From Leucobacter edaphi (lineage in GTDB: Bacteria; Actinomycetota; Actinomycetes; Actinomycetales; Microbacteriaceae): DNA of 64,000 nucleotides. Location of the stretch: the NCBI RefSeq assembly GCF_016522535.1, contig NZ_JAEHOI010000007.1, forward strand, positions 141,336-205,335. Direction: 5' to 3'. Positions 56,401 to 64,000 of the stretch are shown here, piece after piece; the first letter of the stretch is position 1; each line of letters begins with the position of its first letter. Under the pieces are notes generated by a model. That model was not told where the DNA came from. It searched no databases and saw only the letters and a list, made by a program, of their open reading frames with translations. Both the position numbers and the translations under genes were made by a program.

Positions 56401-56652
56401 CACGGCCTCGTTCCCCGGCGCCGCTGCGTCGTCATTGATGCTGAGGCGTATTTCGGCACTGACGACCGTCCCCGCCGCGACGGGCTGGGGCGGCTCCGAA
56501 GCCCACTCGGCAGCGAGTTGGTAAGTGGTCGCGGCCTGAGCGGGTGAGGAGGGTGAGAAAGGAGTGACCCCGAGCATGAGGGCGAGAAGAAGGGCGAGGG
56601 CGAGAATCCCAACCCGGAGAGGGCGTGGACGATCGATCGAAAAGAGTCTCAT
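53431..56652 (-). CDS. Wall-anchored surface protein with DUF11-like repeats and LPVTG sorting signal
   Basis: The 1073-aa precursor has a signal peptide (LRVGILALALLLALMLGV, cleavage after AQA near residue 42). A large beta-rich ectodomain of adhesin type runs from about 45 to 980, with DUF11-like isopeptide-type modules in the C-terminal part (for example ENGGEATAAWSVTVKSTDLKEQ and LRFRITIRNAGSGELTDVAVTDE). The sorting signal is canonical: LPVTG near residue 1037, a hydrophobic helix and ARRRASHD. ATG at 56652 fits the signal peptide; the 37 open codons before it do not. A promoter candidate lies upstream at 56785-56813. It is probably an adhesin. Confidence 0.87.
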   Translation of the reverse strand: MRLFSIDRPRPLRVGILALALLLALMLGVTPFSPSSPAQAATTYQLAAEWASEPPQPVAAGTVVSAEIRLSINDDAAAPGNEAVADNIVTISAQNGRFTTLPAECRTDQAVGSSLSADRRSLSCNLGGQVQGTAIVLGVPVTADGPDQSKLRLTAKVGDATATTPDLTLTAKFTQDMSWTNPTTWSEDLDGTKRRAAFNWTLSTGNGSPAGPDSLTYTIPPTAASMQVTDLACAPSDMKEGGQSSLSGHPVSAEVFRDGTPVPSDRRAPYVSNCSVSVAKTPGGQQVITLTISGIDYSKQQVPTKSASGVNLPTDRQAVATGVVLFTVDLGQNSSGTVGFPSVASPAYQSGGLSATDETPNNSATRTFTRAGNWYARWGNSTNTGNIVRAPGQIWSFFTIATNFRAHYSYPLAPYDEHTFGMCNVLDTRNAKFTGTNTVVGLKNANSETPITSGITYAYYTGSDARLNPASGAAYNPRGFLCYDDPSGWSTTAPADWSTVKAVRAIYRDSDMIALGVANTVLHTQVRVDSDAVTDGSQGVWMVGQNLSPYGWGNGGTTLPSMPHDALYSTGSTTSDFMRIAAVTTTNAVTTDSAIIRPGTPLGVTAAYSLNSSELGGDAWGGAVLVRLPVGLEYKPGSALSEPTIEIDAQGRQILTWQLETTQINTTRAIDFQALPKAPLTPGTTLKIDSNTQYPGAPTASSQASVVVTNVGATTIGKSTTQALVTLPENGGEATAAWSVTVKSTDLKEQKFTDVIDVLPSDGDARGSSFTGSFSVDVTSNEGTVYYTDATPDEIRTDPADPSNGSAGDVTGNTIGWSTTKPTKVTGVRVIAGTLASGAMRTFDVHLTVDGAHPGDVYYNRADGRSEHTRLVMSTSSAVRVADDYAAELVKEVQRADGTWADADTVESYPTVTAGQSLRFRITIRNAGSGELTDVAVTDERFPAGDFAVEKLARGASKTHEFTVSTTPSDVGTIINTATATASGNGTVVLIDPESAGVVVKKAGGNPDPGGDPVDPQHPENPGTPAGPGAKNPETELPVTGTSTPSPWLPAAALLLLAGAAGLLGARRRASHD

Positions 56653-56784
56653 TGCGCGTTTCTTGTGAGGGAACGTGGGGACAGAGCGAAACGGGGAGGG
56701 GCCGCCTCTCGGGCGCTCAGAGAGCGACCCTGAGATCGGGTTCCGGGGCTCTCGAAATGGCAAAATCCCTGGTCGATCAAGCTA

Positions 56785-56813
56785 ACAGTAAGTAATTTCC
56801 CACTGAATGTAAA
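56785..56813 (-). promoter_or_regulatory. Candidate promoter of the LPVTG surface protein
   Basis: On the minus strand TTTACA (56813-56808) is followed after exactly 17 bases by TACTGT (56790-56785). The leader to the ATG would be about 125 bases. Confidence 0.5.
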
Positions 56814-57012
56814 TATTTTCGGGACGTTGGGGGACCAGTGCAGCAGTTGTCGTTCAGTAGCGCTGCACGTGTAACGAATTGCGCGCGCTGAACTGCAGTT
56901 CATGAAGCTTTTACGGCGCCGGAAGCGAGGGCTTGCGTGCGCCGCTTTTGGCGATCGCGAGCGCGCCCCGATCGCCTTCGAGTCGCGGACGAGGTGCGAC
57001 ACGGGGAACGAG

Positions 57013-57043
57013 AAAACCCCCGCCGCTGTCGCGACGGGGGTTT
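57013..57043 (-). terminator. Terminator of tRNA-Arg
   Basis: On the minus strand AAACCCCCG and CGGGGGTTT form a stem followed by TTTC. It starts 9 bases after the tRNA 3' end. Confidence 0.85.
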
Positions 57044-57051
57044 CAGATCTG

Positions 57052-57125
57052 CGCGCCCCGAGGGATTCGAACCCCCGACCTTCTGATCCGTAGTCAGATG
57101 CTCTATCCAGCTGAGCTAGGGGCGC
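57052..57125 (-). tRNA. tRNA-Arg (anticodon ACG)
   Basis: The acceptor GCGCCCC pairs with GGGGCGC. The D-arm AGCTCAGCTGGATAGAGC, anticodon loop CTACGGA (anticodon ACG) and T-loop TTCGAAT are all typical. CCA is not encoded. The first anticodon base would be edited to inosine by TadA. Confidence 0.96.
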
Positions 57126-57307
57126 ACGTTGGTTTCCCAACCAGAAAGACATTACACGAGCGGTCCCCAAAATGAAAATCGGGGCCGCCTGGGCGCTGCG
57201 TCCCGGGCGCGTCTGCGCGCACTCCCGAGCCCGCGCGCGGACGCGCTCACATCTCGGAACCCGCGAGTTCGATCACGCCCCCGAACGCGCCGGGGTACCC
57301 TGGTCCG

Positions 57308-57880
57308 GTGGCATCGAACTCGACCGAGAACCAGCTCGACCTTCCGCTGATCCCCGAACTCACTCCCGAACTGGCACGGGCGGAATCCCTGATCCGCGAG
57401 GTGGATGACTTTCCCTCGCAGGGCATTCTGTTCCGCGACATCACGCCGCTGCTGGCCGATGCGCGGGCGTTCCGCGCAACTGTCGACGCGCTCATTGCGC
57501 CGTTCCTCGGCACCTTCGACGTGGTCGCCGGGCTCGAGGCGCGAGGCTTCCTGTTCGCGAGCGCTGCGGCGTACACCGCGAACGCCGGCCTGATGCCGAT
57601 CCGGAAGGCGGGCAAGCTGCCCCGTCCGGCGGCGGCGGTCGATTACTCGCTCGAGTACGGGGTTGCGATGGTGGAGGCGCACGACGACTTCCCGCGGGGC
57701 AGCCGCGTGCTCCTGATCGACGACGTGCTCGCAACGGGCGGCACCCTCGCCGCGGCGCACAAGCTCATCGAGCGGCTCGGGTACACGGCCGCGGGTACCG
57801 CGGTGCTGTTCGAGATCGCGGACCTCGGGGGCCGCGATACGCTCAACGACCCGCTGCTGCACACCGTTTTCAACGGCTGA
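57308..57880 (+). CDS. apt: Adenine phosphoribosyltransferase
   Basis: This 190-aa type I phosphoribosyltransferase salvages adenine to AMP. The PRPP-binding motif is VLLIDDVLATGGT near residues 133-145. FPSQGILFRDITPLLAD near 37, AGLEARGFLFASAAAY near 75 and KAGKLPRP near 98 are Apt signatures. The start is GTG at 57308, the first plausible codon of the frame. Confidence 0.95.
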   Translation: MASNSTENQLDLPLIPELTPELARAESLIREVDDFPSQGILFRDITPLLADARAFRATVDALIAPFLGTFDVVAGLEARGFLFASAAAYTANAGLMPIRKAGKLPRPAAAVDYSLEYGVAMVEAHDDFPRGSRVLLIDDVLATGGTLAAAHKLIERLGYTAAGTAVLFEIADLGGRDTLNDPLLHTVFNG

Positions 57881-57932
57881 CCACGCCGACCCTGGCGGCG
57901 GTCTTCCCGCCCCAAAGGTAGTCTGATTTCTC

Positions 57933-60900
57933 ATGGGGATCAGGGAGAATGAGGATCCTGCTGGGTCAGAAAGGCCGGGTGGGCCTGAGGTGAGCCGCGG
58001 CCGCAGCGGCGATGGAAGTTCGGCCGCCGATCACGACCCATTCGATCTCGCGGGCTCCGATCCTGAGCTGCTGCGCTCCGGCCGGATCCCGGATCCGCAG
58101 CCGGAGCACACGCCCTTCTTCGGGTGGATCGCGAGCGTGCTGACAGCGCTGGAGGAGCGGCTGAGGGCGCGTGGCTCGCGCGGTCTGCGCAACGGAATCC
58201 GGGCGATCTGGGTGGTCGTCGGCCTGATCGGCGCCGTGTTGCTGGTGGGGCCGATCATCAATAAGCCCCTTGATTTCGAGGACGTCATCGACTCGGCAAA
58301 GCTGTCGGACGTCGACTGGATCGCCCGCGACGCCGAGGTCGATTACGCGTTGAGCCGCGACGGCGACGGCCGCTTCGTCGCCGAGGTGCGGGAGCGTTTC
58401 ACCGCGGACTTCCGTTCGGGGTCCGCGCCGAAGATCGAACGCACGATCGTCACCGAGTACGCGGGCCACGACGTCCGCTTCCAGCTCGGCGAGGTGACGG
58501 TCGATGGCAAGCCCGTGGATCCCAAGGTCTCCGGGCATCCGACGAACACGGACATCGTGATCCTGCCTGGTGAGGGCGGGGAATTCAGCGGCACCCACAC
58601 GATCACCTACGCGTACACGCTGCGGGACCTGGTGACGGCGGAGATCGATGAGGCGAGCGGTGCCCCGGTGGACCGTTGGGACTGGCCGCTGTTCGCGCCG
58701 ACGTGGCCACAGGCGACGAAGGGGATCGATGTCAGCCTCACCCTGGCGCCCGAACTCGAGGCGTCGCTCGTCAGACAGCCGCGGGCCTCTGTCGGCTGGC
58801 TGCTGCTCAGCGCGACCTCCTGGCTCGACGCAGAGGGCGAAACTCCCGATGGCGGGACTCGGTATTCGTTCTCGAACGATCAGACGCTGCCGCCCAACGC
58901 CGATCTGTGGGTGAGTGCGAACTTCACACCGGGCACCTTCGCGCAGCCGCCGACTACGGCACTGTTCTGGCTGCAGACGTATGGGCCGCTCCTCCCGCTG
59001 GTCCTGCTCGCCGCGATCGCCGTCGCGGCGCTCGCTGCACGCCGTGTGGTGTGGGCGGACAGCGCGGGAAAGCCCTGGTACACGGCACGTTCCGAGCCGC
59101 CCGAAGGGATCTCACCCGAGCTCGCGACGCGCCTGCTCGAGCGGTCGAGCCACGCGGCCCTGGTGGCGGCGCTCGGCGACCCGCCGCGTGCGCGGGCCGA
59201 GGATCGCAGGCGGAACTGGCTCGCCCGGGTCGCGCGCACTGCGTCGCGGACGGGCCGTCCCGGGAGTCTGCCCGAGACGGCGGCGGCGATCGCGCGCTGG
59301 CCGCTCTCGGATCCGGTCGTGGATCGGAAGCTGCGCTGGGTGCCGAGCGGGTATGTCCGCGATGCGTTCCTGCTCGCACCGATCGCGATGGTGCTCGTGC
59401 AGTGGGGGCTGCTTCGTCAGCTTTCCGCCCAGGTCGTGCTGGCAATCGTGTGGTGGCCGTTCGCGTTCGTCGCCCTGTCCACGGTGCTTGGGGCGATCGC
59501 GTTCTTCGCCGCGCTGAGACCGCGGCCGCTCACGCCCAAGGGGGCGCTGGCGGTGCAGGAGTTGCGCGGGATCGACGCCTTCGCCCGGGCGACGCGCCTC
59601 CTCGAGCGAGGTCCGATCACCGATCCCCTGATCCCGTACGCGATCCTGCTCGAGCGTCCGCGACGGGCGGGGAAGCGGCTCACCGCGCTCGCCGCGGTGG
59701 AGAGCGGGGACCGCGAGATCGCGAAGGGGTGGCGGTCCGAACGCTTCATTTCGCTGCCGGCCCTGTTGAGTGCGGTGACGGCGGCAGCAGCGCTTGTGCT
59801 CACGATCGTGACCGCCGCGACGATCTCCGCGCCTTATGCGCAGGGCGTCGACTTCGCGACGGAGCACAGCGACATCCCCGGCTCGCGCTCCACGGAGTCC
59901 GTCGGGTTCTCGATCTCTGCGCAGCTCGGCCGCGACGCGAAGGGTGCTGCGCGCATCGACGTGACCGAGCATCACACCGTGAGGTTCGAGGAGGACGCCC
60001 CGAGGCCGCCGCAGTTCACCCGCGAGTGGCCGGCTGAGCGGATCGGTCAGTCGCTCGGGCTCCGCATCGACGGGATCCTGATCGACGGGAAGAAAGTGCC
60101 GATCCGGGAACTTTCGGGGCCGTCGACGCGTGCCGTAACGACGGCGCTCGCCGAGGTGGTCGAGGGGCAGCACGAGGTTGAGGTCCGGTACTCGCTCGGC
60201 CACGCCGCCGTCGCTGCGCGCGTGCCCGATCCGGGGGAGGCCCCCGGGATCGACACCGGGGGAGCCGGAGGCGGATCGGGCAGGGGCGAGCGCTGGGTCG
60301 AGCAGGTGCGCTGGACGGCGCAGCTCCCCTTCTGGACGGACGAGGTGCGCCCGGCCGACGGCTCCCTGACGGATCGGGTGCGAGTCGATCCCGCCCGGAT
60401 CGAGCTCGTGATCGCGCCGAGTCTCATGGACCGCGCGCTCTCCGGCGGATGGCTCGATACCGATTACGACCGGCCGAAGAACCGGTTCGAACGCGGCAAC
60501 AGCGTACGCCCCTGGCGCTTCGACTACTCGTTCGGGAGCGAACACAGCGAGGGTCTCGCCGAGGGTACGCTCGGATCGTTCGAGCGCCGCGCTGACGGAG
60601 CTGGCGTTGCGGTCCTCGACCTCGGCGACGCGAAGGAGCCGGACTTCACGAAGTACTCGGCGGACCTGTCCGGTGACCTCGGAGCGATGATCGACTTCCC
60701 CGCAGGCACGTTCACGGGTGTCGACCGCGCCGCCGCTGAGCGGTACGCGATCGAGCGCTCCGTGCCCTACGCCGTGACCGTCGGGGGCGCGGGTCTGGTC
60801 CTGATCTTCGCGGTGATTCTCGGGGTGCTGACGTTCCGCTCGGCGCGACCGGCCGGGTTCTCGCGTCGGTTCATCGCCTTTCTCACGCTGCCGGTCTTCG

Positions 60901-61094
60901 CTCTCGCCCAGTCCGTGCTCAACGGGTGGGCGATTCTCTCGATGCCGAGCGGCGAGGCGGCCGGCGCGGTCGCGATCGCGGTGGGCGTTGCGATGTGGAT
61001 CGCCGTCGGCACTGCCGCGCTCATCGTGTGGCGTCGCAGCCGTGAACCCGTGGCGGAATCTGTGTCCAAACAGCCAAGAATCGGTGAAGAATAG
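57933..61094 (+). CDS. DUF2207-family membrane protein
   Basis: This 1053-aa protein has two extracellular DUF2207-like regions. The first is at about 110-330 (WDWPLFAPTWPQATKGIDVSL), the second at about 640-940 (TEHSDIPGSRSTESVGFSISAQLG). Membrane segments are near residues 85-105, 350-370, 485-530, 615-635, 950-975 and 985-1035. DUF2207 proteins are predicted membrane proteins of unknown function. The ATG at 57933 begins 52 bases after apt, and the acyl-CoA ligase gene starts 5 bases after the stop, so the ligase is probably co-transcribed with it. Confidence 0.85.
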   Translation: MGIRENEDPAGSERPGGPEVSRGRSGDGSSAADHDPFDLAGSDPELLRSGRIPDPQPEHTPFFGWIASVLTALEERLRARGSRGLRNGIRAIWVVVGLIGAVLLVGPIINKPLDFEDVIDSAKLSDVDWIARDAEVDYALSRDGDGRFVAEVRERFTADFRSGSAPKIERTIVTEYAGHDVRFQLGEVTVDGKPVDPKVSGHPTNTDIVILPGEGGEFSGTHTITYAYTLRDLVTAEIDEASGAPVDRWDWPLFAPTWPQATKGIDVSLTLAPELEASLVRQPRASVGWLLLSATSWLDAEGETPDGGTRYSFSNDQTLPPNADLWVSANFTPGTFAQPPTTALFWLQTYGPLLPLVLLAAIAVAALAARRVVWADSAGKPWYTARSEPPEGISPELATRLLERSSHAALVAALGDPPRARAEDRRRNWLARVARTASRTGRPGSLPETAAAIARWPLSDPVVDRKLRWVPSGYVRDAFLLAPIAMVLVQWGLLRQLSAQVVLAIVWWPFAFVALSTVLGAIAFFAALRPRPLTPKGALAVQELRGIDAFARATRLLERGPITDPLIPYAILLERPRRAGKRLTALAAVESGDREIAKGWRSERFISLPALLSAVTAAAALVLTIVTAATISAPYAQGVDFATEHSDIPGSRSTESVGFSISAQLGRDAKGAARIDVTEHHTVRFEEDAPRPPQFTREWPAERIGQSLGLRIDGILIDGKKVPIRELSGPSTRAVTTALAEVVEGQHEVEVRYSLGHAAVAARVPDPGEAPGIDTGGAGGGSGRGERWVEQVRWTAQLPFWTDEVRPADGSLTDRVRVDPARIELVIAPSLMDRALSGGWLDTDYDRPKNRFERGNSVRPWRFDYSFGSEHSEGLAEGTLGSFERRADGAGVAVLDLGDAKEPDFTKYSADLSGDLGAMIDFPAGTFTGVDRAAAERYAIERSVPYAVTVGGAGLVLIFAVILGVLTFRSARPAGFSRRFIAFLTLPVFALAQSVLNGWAILSMPSGEAAGAVAIAVGVAMWIAVGTAALIVWRRSREPVAESVSKQPRIGEE

Positions 61095-61099
61095 AGCGC

Positions 61100-62926
61100 A
61101 TGACCGAAATCGATCCGACCACGGCCTTCTTCGCGGCGCGCGACCAGCTGCTCGAACTCGCGGGCGACCCCGATCGGGCCCGCGCCGAGTTCACCTGGCC
61201 GGACGTCGGCCCGTCCTTCAACTGGGCGCACGACGTCTTCGACGCGATCGCCGAGGGCAACGACAACGTGGCCCTGTGGATCGCCGAGGAAGACGGCAGC
61301 GAGCAGAAGATCACCTTCGCCGAGCTCAAACGCCGCTCCGACCAGGTCGCGAACTGGCTGCGCGGGATCGGGGCGCGCAAGGGCGACGTGGCGATGCTCA
61401 TGCTCGGCAACCGGCTCGAACTGTGGGAGATCATGCTCGCCGCGATGAAGCTCGGTGTCGTGATCCTGCCCACCTCGGTGGTGCTGGGGGCGCACGAGCT
61501 CGTCGACCGCGTCGAGCGCGGAACGGTCTCCTGGGTGTTCGCGGCGCCCGAGGACGCGATCAAATTCGCTGAGGTGCCCGGCAACTACCGCGGCGTCGGC
61601 GTCGGTCTCGAGGCCGGAACGAAGGATCAGCGCGCGGCGCTGTGGGAGTGGTTCCACTACGAGGAGTCCCGTTCAGCGGGTACGGGAGCGGTGCCGAAGC
61701 GGACAGCGAGCACCGATCCGGCGCTCATCTACTTCACCTCTGGCACCACGAGCCTGCCCAAGATCGTCGTCCACTCGCACACGAGCTACCCGCTCGGCCA
61801 CCTCACCACGATGTCGTGGATCGGCGTCCGACCGGGGGATATCCATCTCGTGATCAGCGCGCCCGGCTGGGGCAAGCACGCCTGGTCCGCGTTCTACGGG
61901 CCCTGGCACGTCGGCGCGACGATCTTCGTGGCGAACTACGCGCGCTTCGACGCCGAGTTCCTGGTCTCGGAGCTGGATCGCGTGGGCGTCAACACGTTCT
62001 GCGCCCCGCCGACGGTGTGGCGCATGCTCATCCAGCGGAAGCTGGATCGCAAGCCGCGCGCGCTGCGCGAGGTCATGTCGGCGGGCGAACCGCTGAATCC
62101 CGAGGTCATCGCGCGAATCCAGGAGTGGTGGGGGCTCGAGATCCGCGACGGCTACGGCCAGACCGAGACGACGGCGCTCATTGGCAACATGCCGGGCGAT
62201 CCGCTCGTGCCCGGTGCGATGGGGCGCCCGCTGCCGGGCGTCGACGCCGTCCTCATCGACCCGATGACGGGTGAGGAAGCGGACGAGGGCGAGGTGTGCC
62301 TGCGCATCGTCGAGGGTGAGTCCGCCGCGGGTTCGCTCGTCGAGGGCTCGTCCGCCGCCGGTTCGCGCGCCGAGGGTTCGCCCGCCGCTGACGGCGCCCC
62401 CACCTGGATCTCGCCCATCAACCTCACCCCGGGCTACTACGGCAACCCCGAGGCCACGGCCCGCGCCACCGAGGGCGGCGTGTTCCACACGGGCGATGTC
62501 GCCCAGCGGGGTGAGGACGGGGTGCTCACCTTCGTGGGCCGCACCGACGACATCTTCAAGTCGAGCGACTTCAAGGTGTCGCCCTTCGAGGTGGAGAGCG
62601 CGCTGCTCGAGCACGCATTCGTCGCCGAGGCGGCCGTGATCGGCGCCCCGGACCCCACCAGGCTCAACGTGACCAAGGCGTATGTGGCGCTCGCCGCGGG
62701 CATCGACCCGGACTCCGACGCCGCGCGCGCCGTGCTCGCCCACGCCCGCGTGGTCCTGCCGCCCTACATGCGCGTGCGCCGCGTCGAGTTCTTCGAACTC
62801 CCCAAAACCACCTCGGGCAAGATCCGCCGCGTCGAACTCCGCCAGCGTGAGGAAGCGGCGTACGCCGCGGGCGAGCGGATCGCGTCCGAGTGGCGCGAGG
62901 AAGACTTCCCCGGGCTGAAGGGGTAG
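61100..62926 (+). CDS. AMP-forming acyl-CoA synthetase (medium-chain / ACSM-like)
   Basis: This 608-aa ligase activates a carboxylic acid as an acyl-adenylate and then a CoA thioester. The P-loop motif is IYFTSGTTSLPKIVVHSH near residues 210-227. GWGKHAWSAFYGPW near 255, GYGQTETTALIGN near 351, the FHTGDVAQRGEDG hinge region near 463, and the C-terminal lysine in PKTTSGKIRRVE near 571 complete the set. A 25-30-residue insertion (about 410-435) of SAAGS/EGS repeats is unusual. The real substrate (medium-chain, aromatic or branched acid) is unknown. The gene lies 5 bases after the DUF2207 gene. Confidence 0.9.
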   Translation: MTEIDPTTAFFAARDQLLELAGDPDRARAEFTWPDVGPSFNWAHDVFDAIAEGNDNVALWIAEEDGSEQKITFAELKRRSDQVANWLRGIGARKGDVAMLMLGNRLELWEIMLAAMKLGVVILPTSVVLGAHELVDRVERGTVSWVFAAPEDAIKFAEVPGNYRGVGVGLEAGTKDQRAALWEWFHYEESRSAGTGAVPKRTASTDPALIYFTSGTTSLPKIVVHSHTSYPLGHLTTMSWIGVRPGDIHLVISAPGWGKHAWSAFYGPWHVGATIFVANYARFDAEFLVSELDRVGVNTFCAPPTVWRMLIQRKLDRKPRALREVMSAGEPLNPEVIARIQEWWGLEIRDGYGQTETTALIGNMPGDPLVPGAMGRPLPGVDAVLIDPMTGEEADEGEVCLRIVEGESAAGSLVEGSSAAGSRAEGSPAADGAPTWISPINLTPGYYGNPEATARATEGGVFHTGDVAQRGEDGVLTFVGRTDDIFKSSDFKVSPFEVESALLEHAFVAEAAVIGAPDPTRLNVTKAYVALAAGIDPDSDAARAVLAHARVVLPPYMRVRRVEFFELPKTTSGKIRRVELRQREEAAYAAGERIASEWREEDFPGLKG

Positions 62927-62961
62927 CGGGCGAGGCCGTTGGCGGGCGGCGGCCCGACCGC

Positions 62962-63069
62962 CGGCGGGCGAATCGTCCCGCGGTGGATCGTGCCGCGACG
63001 GATTGCGGGCGGACGGGTCGCCCACGACGGATTGCGGGCGAACGGATCGTCCCGCGATGGATCACCGTG
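62962..63069. repeat. Imperfect GC-rich repeats between convergent genes
   Basis: Units such as GCGGGCGAA(CGGA)TCGTCCCGCG and CGACGGATTGCGGGCG occur twice each with small changes. They lie between the ligase and VOC genes, where both transcripts end. They could form alternative hairpins that act as terminators. Confidence 0.55.
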
Positions 63070-63108
63070 CCGCGGCTCGCGGCGGTCAGGTCACCGCCGC
63101 GACAGACC

Positions 63109-63525
63109 CTACTTCGCCTCGGGATCCGGCTCGTGGATACCGAAGACGTTGCCGTCGAGGTCGAGGAAGTAGCCCTGCCAGGCCATGCCGGGGAGTGCGG
63201 CCTTCGGGAGCGCGACCGTGCCGCCTGCTGCGAGGATCGCCTCCGCGGTGCGGTCGAACGACTCGACGCCCATCGTGAGCACGGCGCCCGCGACCGCCGC
63301 GCCCGGCTCGGGGTTCGCGCCGTGCCGCTGCATGATCGCGCCGTCGATGCCGGGGCCAGCGCCCTCGCCCGTGCGCACGCCGAAGTAGGGCATGCCTGCG
63401 AACTCGGACCAGTCCTCCACGGTCCAGCCGAAGACGCCCGAGTAGAAGGCGACGGCGCGCTTCGGCTCCGCCGCGTGGATCTCGAAGTGCACCGGGCGGC
63501 CGGGCGTTGGAGTGATGTCGCTCAT
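63109..63525 (-). CDS. VOC-superfamily (glyoxalase/bleomycin resistance-like) protein
   Basis: This 138-aa single-module-pair VOC protein has the first-half motif GRPVHFEIHAAEPKRAVAFYSGVFGW near residues 8-33. The second half begins at GAVLTMGVESFDRTAEAILAAGG near 80 and ends with DLDGNVFGIHEPD. This group includes many DUF899/PhnB-like proteins of unknown substrate. ATG at 63525 (MSDITPTPGR) is used; the open extension to 63573 has no support. It stands alone, convergent to the acyl-CoA ligase. Confidence 0.88.
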   Translation of the reverse strand: MSDITPTPGRPVHFEIHAAEPKRAVAFYSGVFGWTVEDWSEFAGMPYFGVRTGEGAGPGIDGAIMQRHGANPEPGAAVAGAVLTMGVESFDRTAEAILAAGGTVALPKAALPGMAWQGYFLDLDGNVFGIHEPDPEAK

Positions 63526-63675
63526 GGTTTCTCCCTCATCGGTTCGTGCCGGATGATCCCGGTCTCGTCGCAAAATCGCTCCTTGACCTGGTGATCTTCA
63601 GCGAACACGACGTCACCAGTGTGCACCCTTCTCGTCCGTCGGGGAAGTGAATGTTCGGAGTCGAGACGCTGAATC

Positions 63676-64000
63676 TCACGCGGAGAGGTGCGCGTAACAG
63701 CGCCGGATCCGATCCCGCCACCACGCGTCGCGGTCCGGGGCGGCGGCGAAACGCGCGAGTGCGTCCTCATCCAGTCGGGGGCGCGTCACGGCGATCGCGC
63801 CGTCGACGGGGAGGAGCGGCTCATCGACCACATCGCCGTCGAGCAGCGCGACCGTCCCGAGCCCGCACGCGCCGGCGAGCGCGCCGTCGGGCAGGGCTGC
63901 CGCGAGGTGCAGGCCCATCGAGATCCCCACCGAGGTGGGGGGGGGGCGGGGGCCGCGCCCGGGGCGGCCGGCCCGCGCCCCCCGCGGCGGCGGCCGCGCG
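63676..64000 (-). CDS. menC: o-Succinylbenzoate synthase (menaquinone synthesis), C-terminal part, cut by window
   Basis: Only the last ~90 residues are readable: TSVGISMGLHLAAALPD, ACGLGTVALLDGDVVDEPLLPVDGAI, and the C-terminal ALARFAAAPDRDAWWRDRIRRCYAHL. This matches the end of actinobacterial MenC, the enzyme that dehydrates SHCHC to o-succinylbenzoate. Upstream of about 63945 the frame turns into Pro/Gly/Ala from G/C homopolymers. The expected SxALDTSVG part is missing, so the edge sequence is unreliable. Confidence 0.75.
   Translation of the reverse strand, partial: ARPPPRGARAGRPGRGPRPPPTSVGISMGLHLAAALPDGALAGACGLGTVALLDGDVVDEPLLPVDGAIAVTRPRLDEDALARFAAAPDRDAWWRDRIRRCYAHLSA

Larger units (their letters stand above)
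56653..57051. other. 399-base gap, leader of the LPVTG surface protein
   Basis: No gene is supported. It holds the candidate surface-protein promoter in an AT-rich segment (56760-56830) and the tRNA-Arg terminator (57013-57043). Confidence 0.5.

Overview
The window is high-GC DNA (roughly two thirds G+C by eye) with GTG and TTG starts, LAxTG/LPxTG wall-sorting signals, actinobacterial LuxR/ATPase regulators, a DUF2207 membrane protein and a DUF1023 hydrolase. It looks like a chromosomal segment of an actinobacterium, most likely a member of the Microbacteriaceae (Leucobacter-like). That family-level placement is inference from gene style, not a database match. Both window edges cut genes: ribBA on the left and menC on the right. 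The last ~60 bases are G/C homopolymer that breaks the menC reading frame and look like poor contig-end sequence.

Layout. 1-3203 is a riboflavin operon (ribD-ribE-ribBA, minus strand) behind a clear FMN riboswitch. 3261-6307 is a lysyl-phosphatidylglycerol-synthase-like gene coupled to a DUF1345 membrane protein. 6451-21163 is the most interesting block. It holds an operon of a cytosolic S51 (cyanophycinase-like) peptidase, an oligopeptide ABC transporter and two YtcJ-like amidohydrolases, followed by a secreted wall-anchored S51 peptidase, an RpiR-type regulator and an M20 peptidase. All three promoter regions share a 14-bp operator-like sequence of the form GAAAT-N4-(A/G)TTTC. I read this as one RpiR-controlled regulon for taking up and degrading an unusual peptide, perhaps cyanophycin or another beta-aspartyl peptide. 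21122-24608 holds housekeeping genes: a GNAT enzyme, trpS and two exonuclease III genes.

24759-43547 contains two large LuxR-type ATPase regulators. Each lies directly upstream of, and on the same strand as, a cell-wall-anchored surface protein (707 aa, and a 2412-aa protein with seven DUF11-like repeats). Between them sit an LCP-family gene, tRNA-Ser and a TetR regulator. 43820-49377 carries a polysaccharide-deacetylase lipoprotein, a CodA-like amidohydrolase and an amidase. 49696-52961 carries a DUF1023 alpha/beta-hydrolase with a WXG-like/coiled-coil N-terminus, followed by two tandem paralogous lipoproteins, one frameshifted. This arrangement suggests a secreted lipase-like toxin with lipoprotein immunity, though that is a hypothesis. 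53431-56652 is a third wall-anchored protein (LPVTG). 57052-62926 has tRNA-Arg, apt, a DUF2207 membrane protein and an acyl-CoA ligase. A VOC protein and the menC end complete the window.

The overall theme is cell-envelope and surface biology: four sortase substrates with three different signal types, an LCP enzyme, a deacetylase, lipid aminoacylation and peptide scavenging. No sortase, ESX/T7SS machinery, transposase or CRISPR array is visible in the window.
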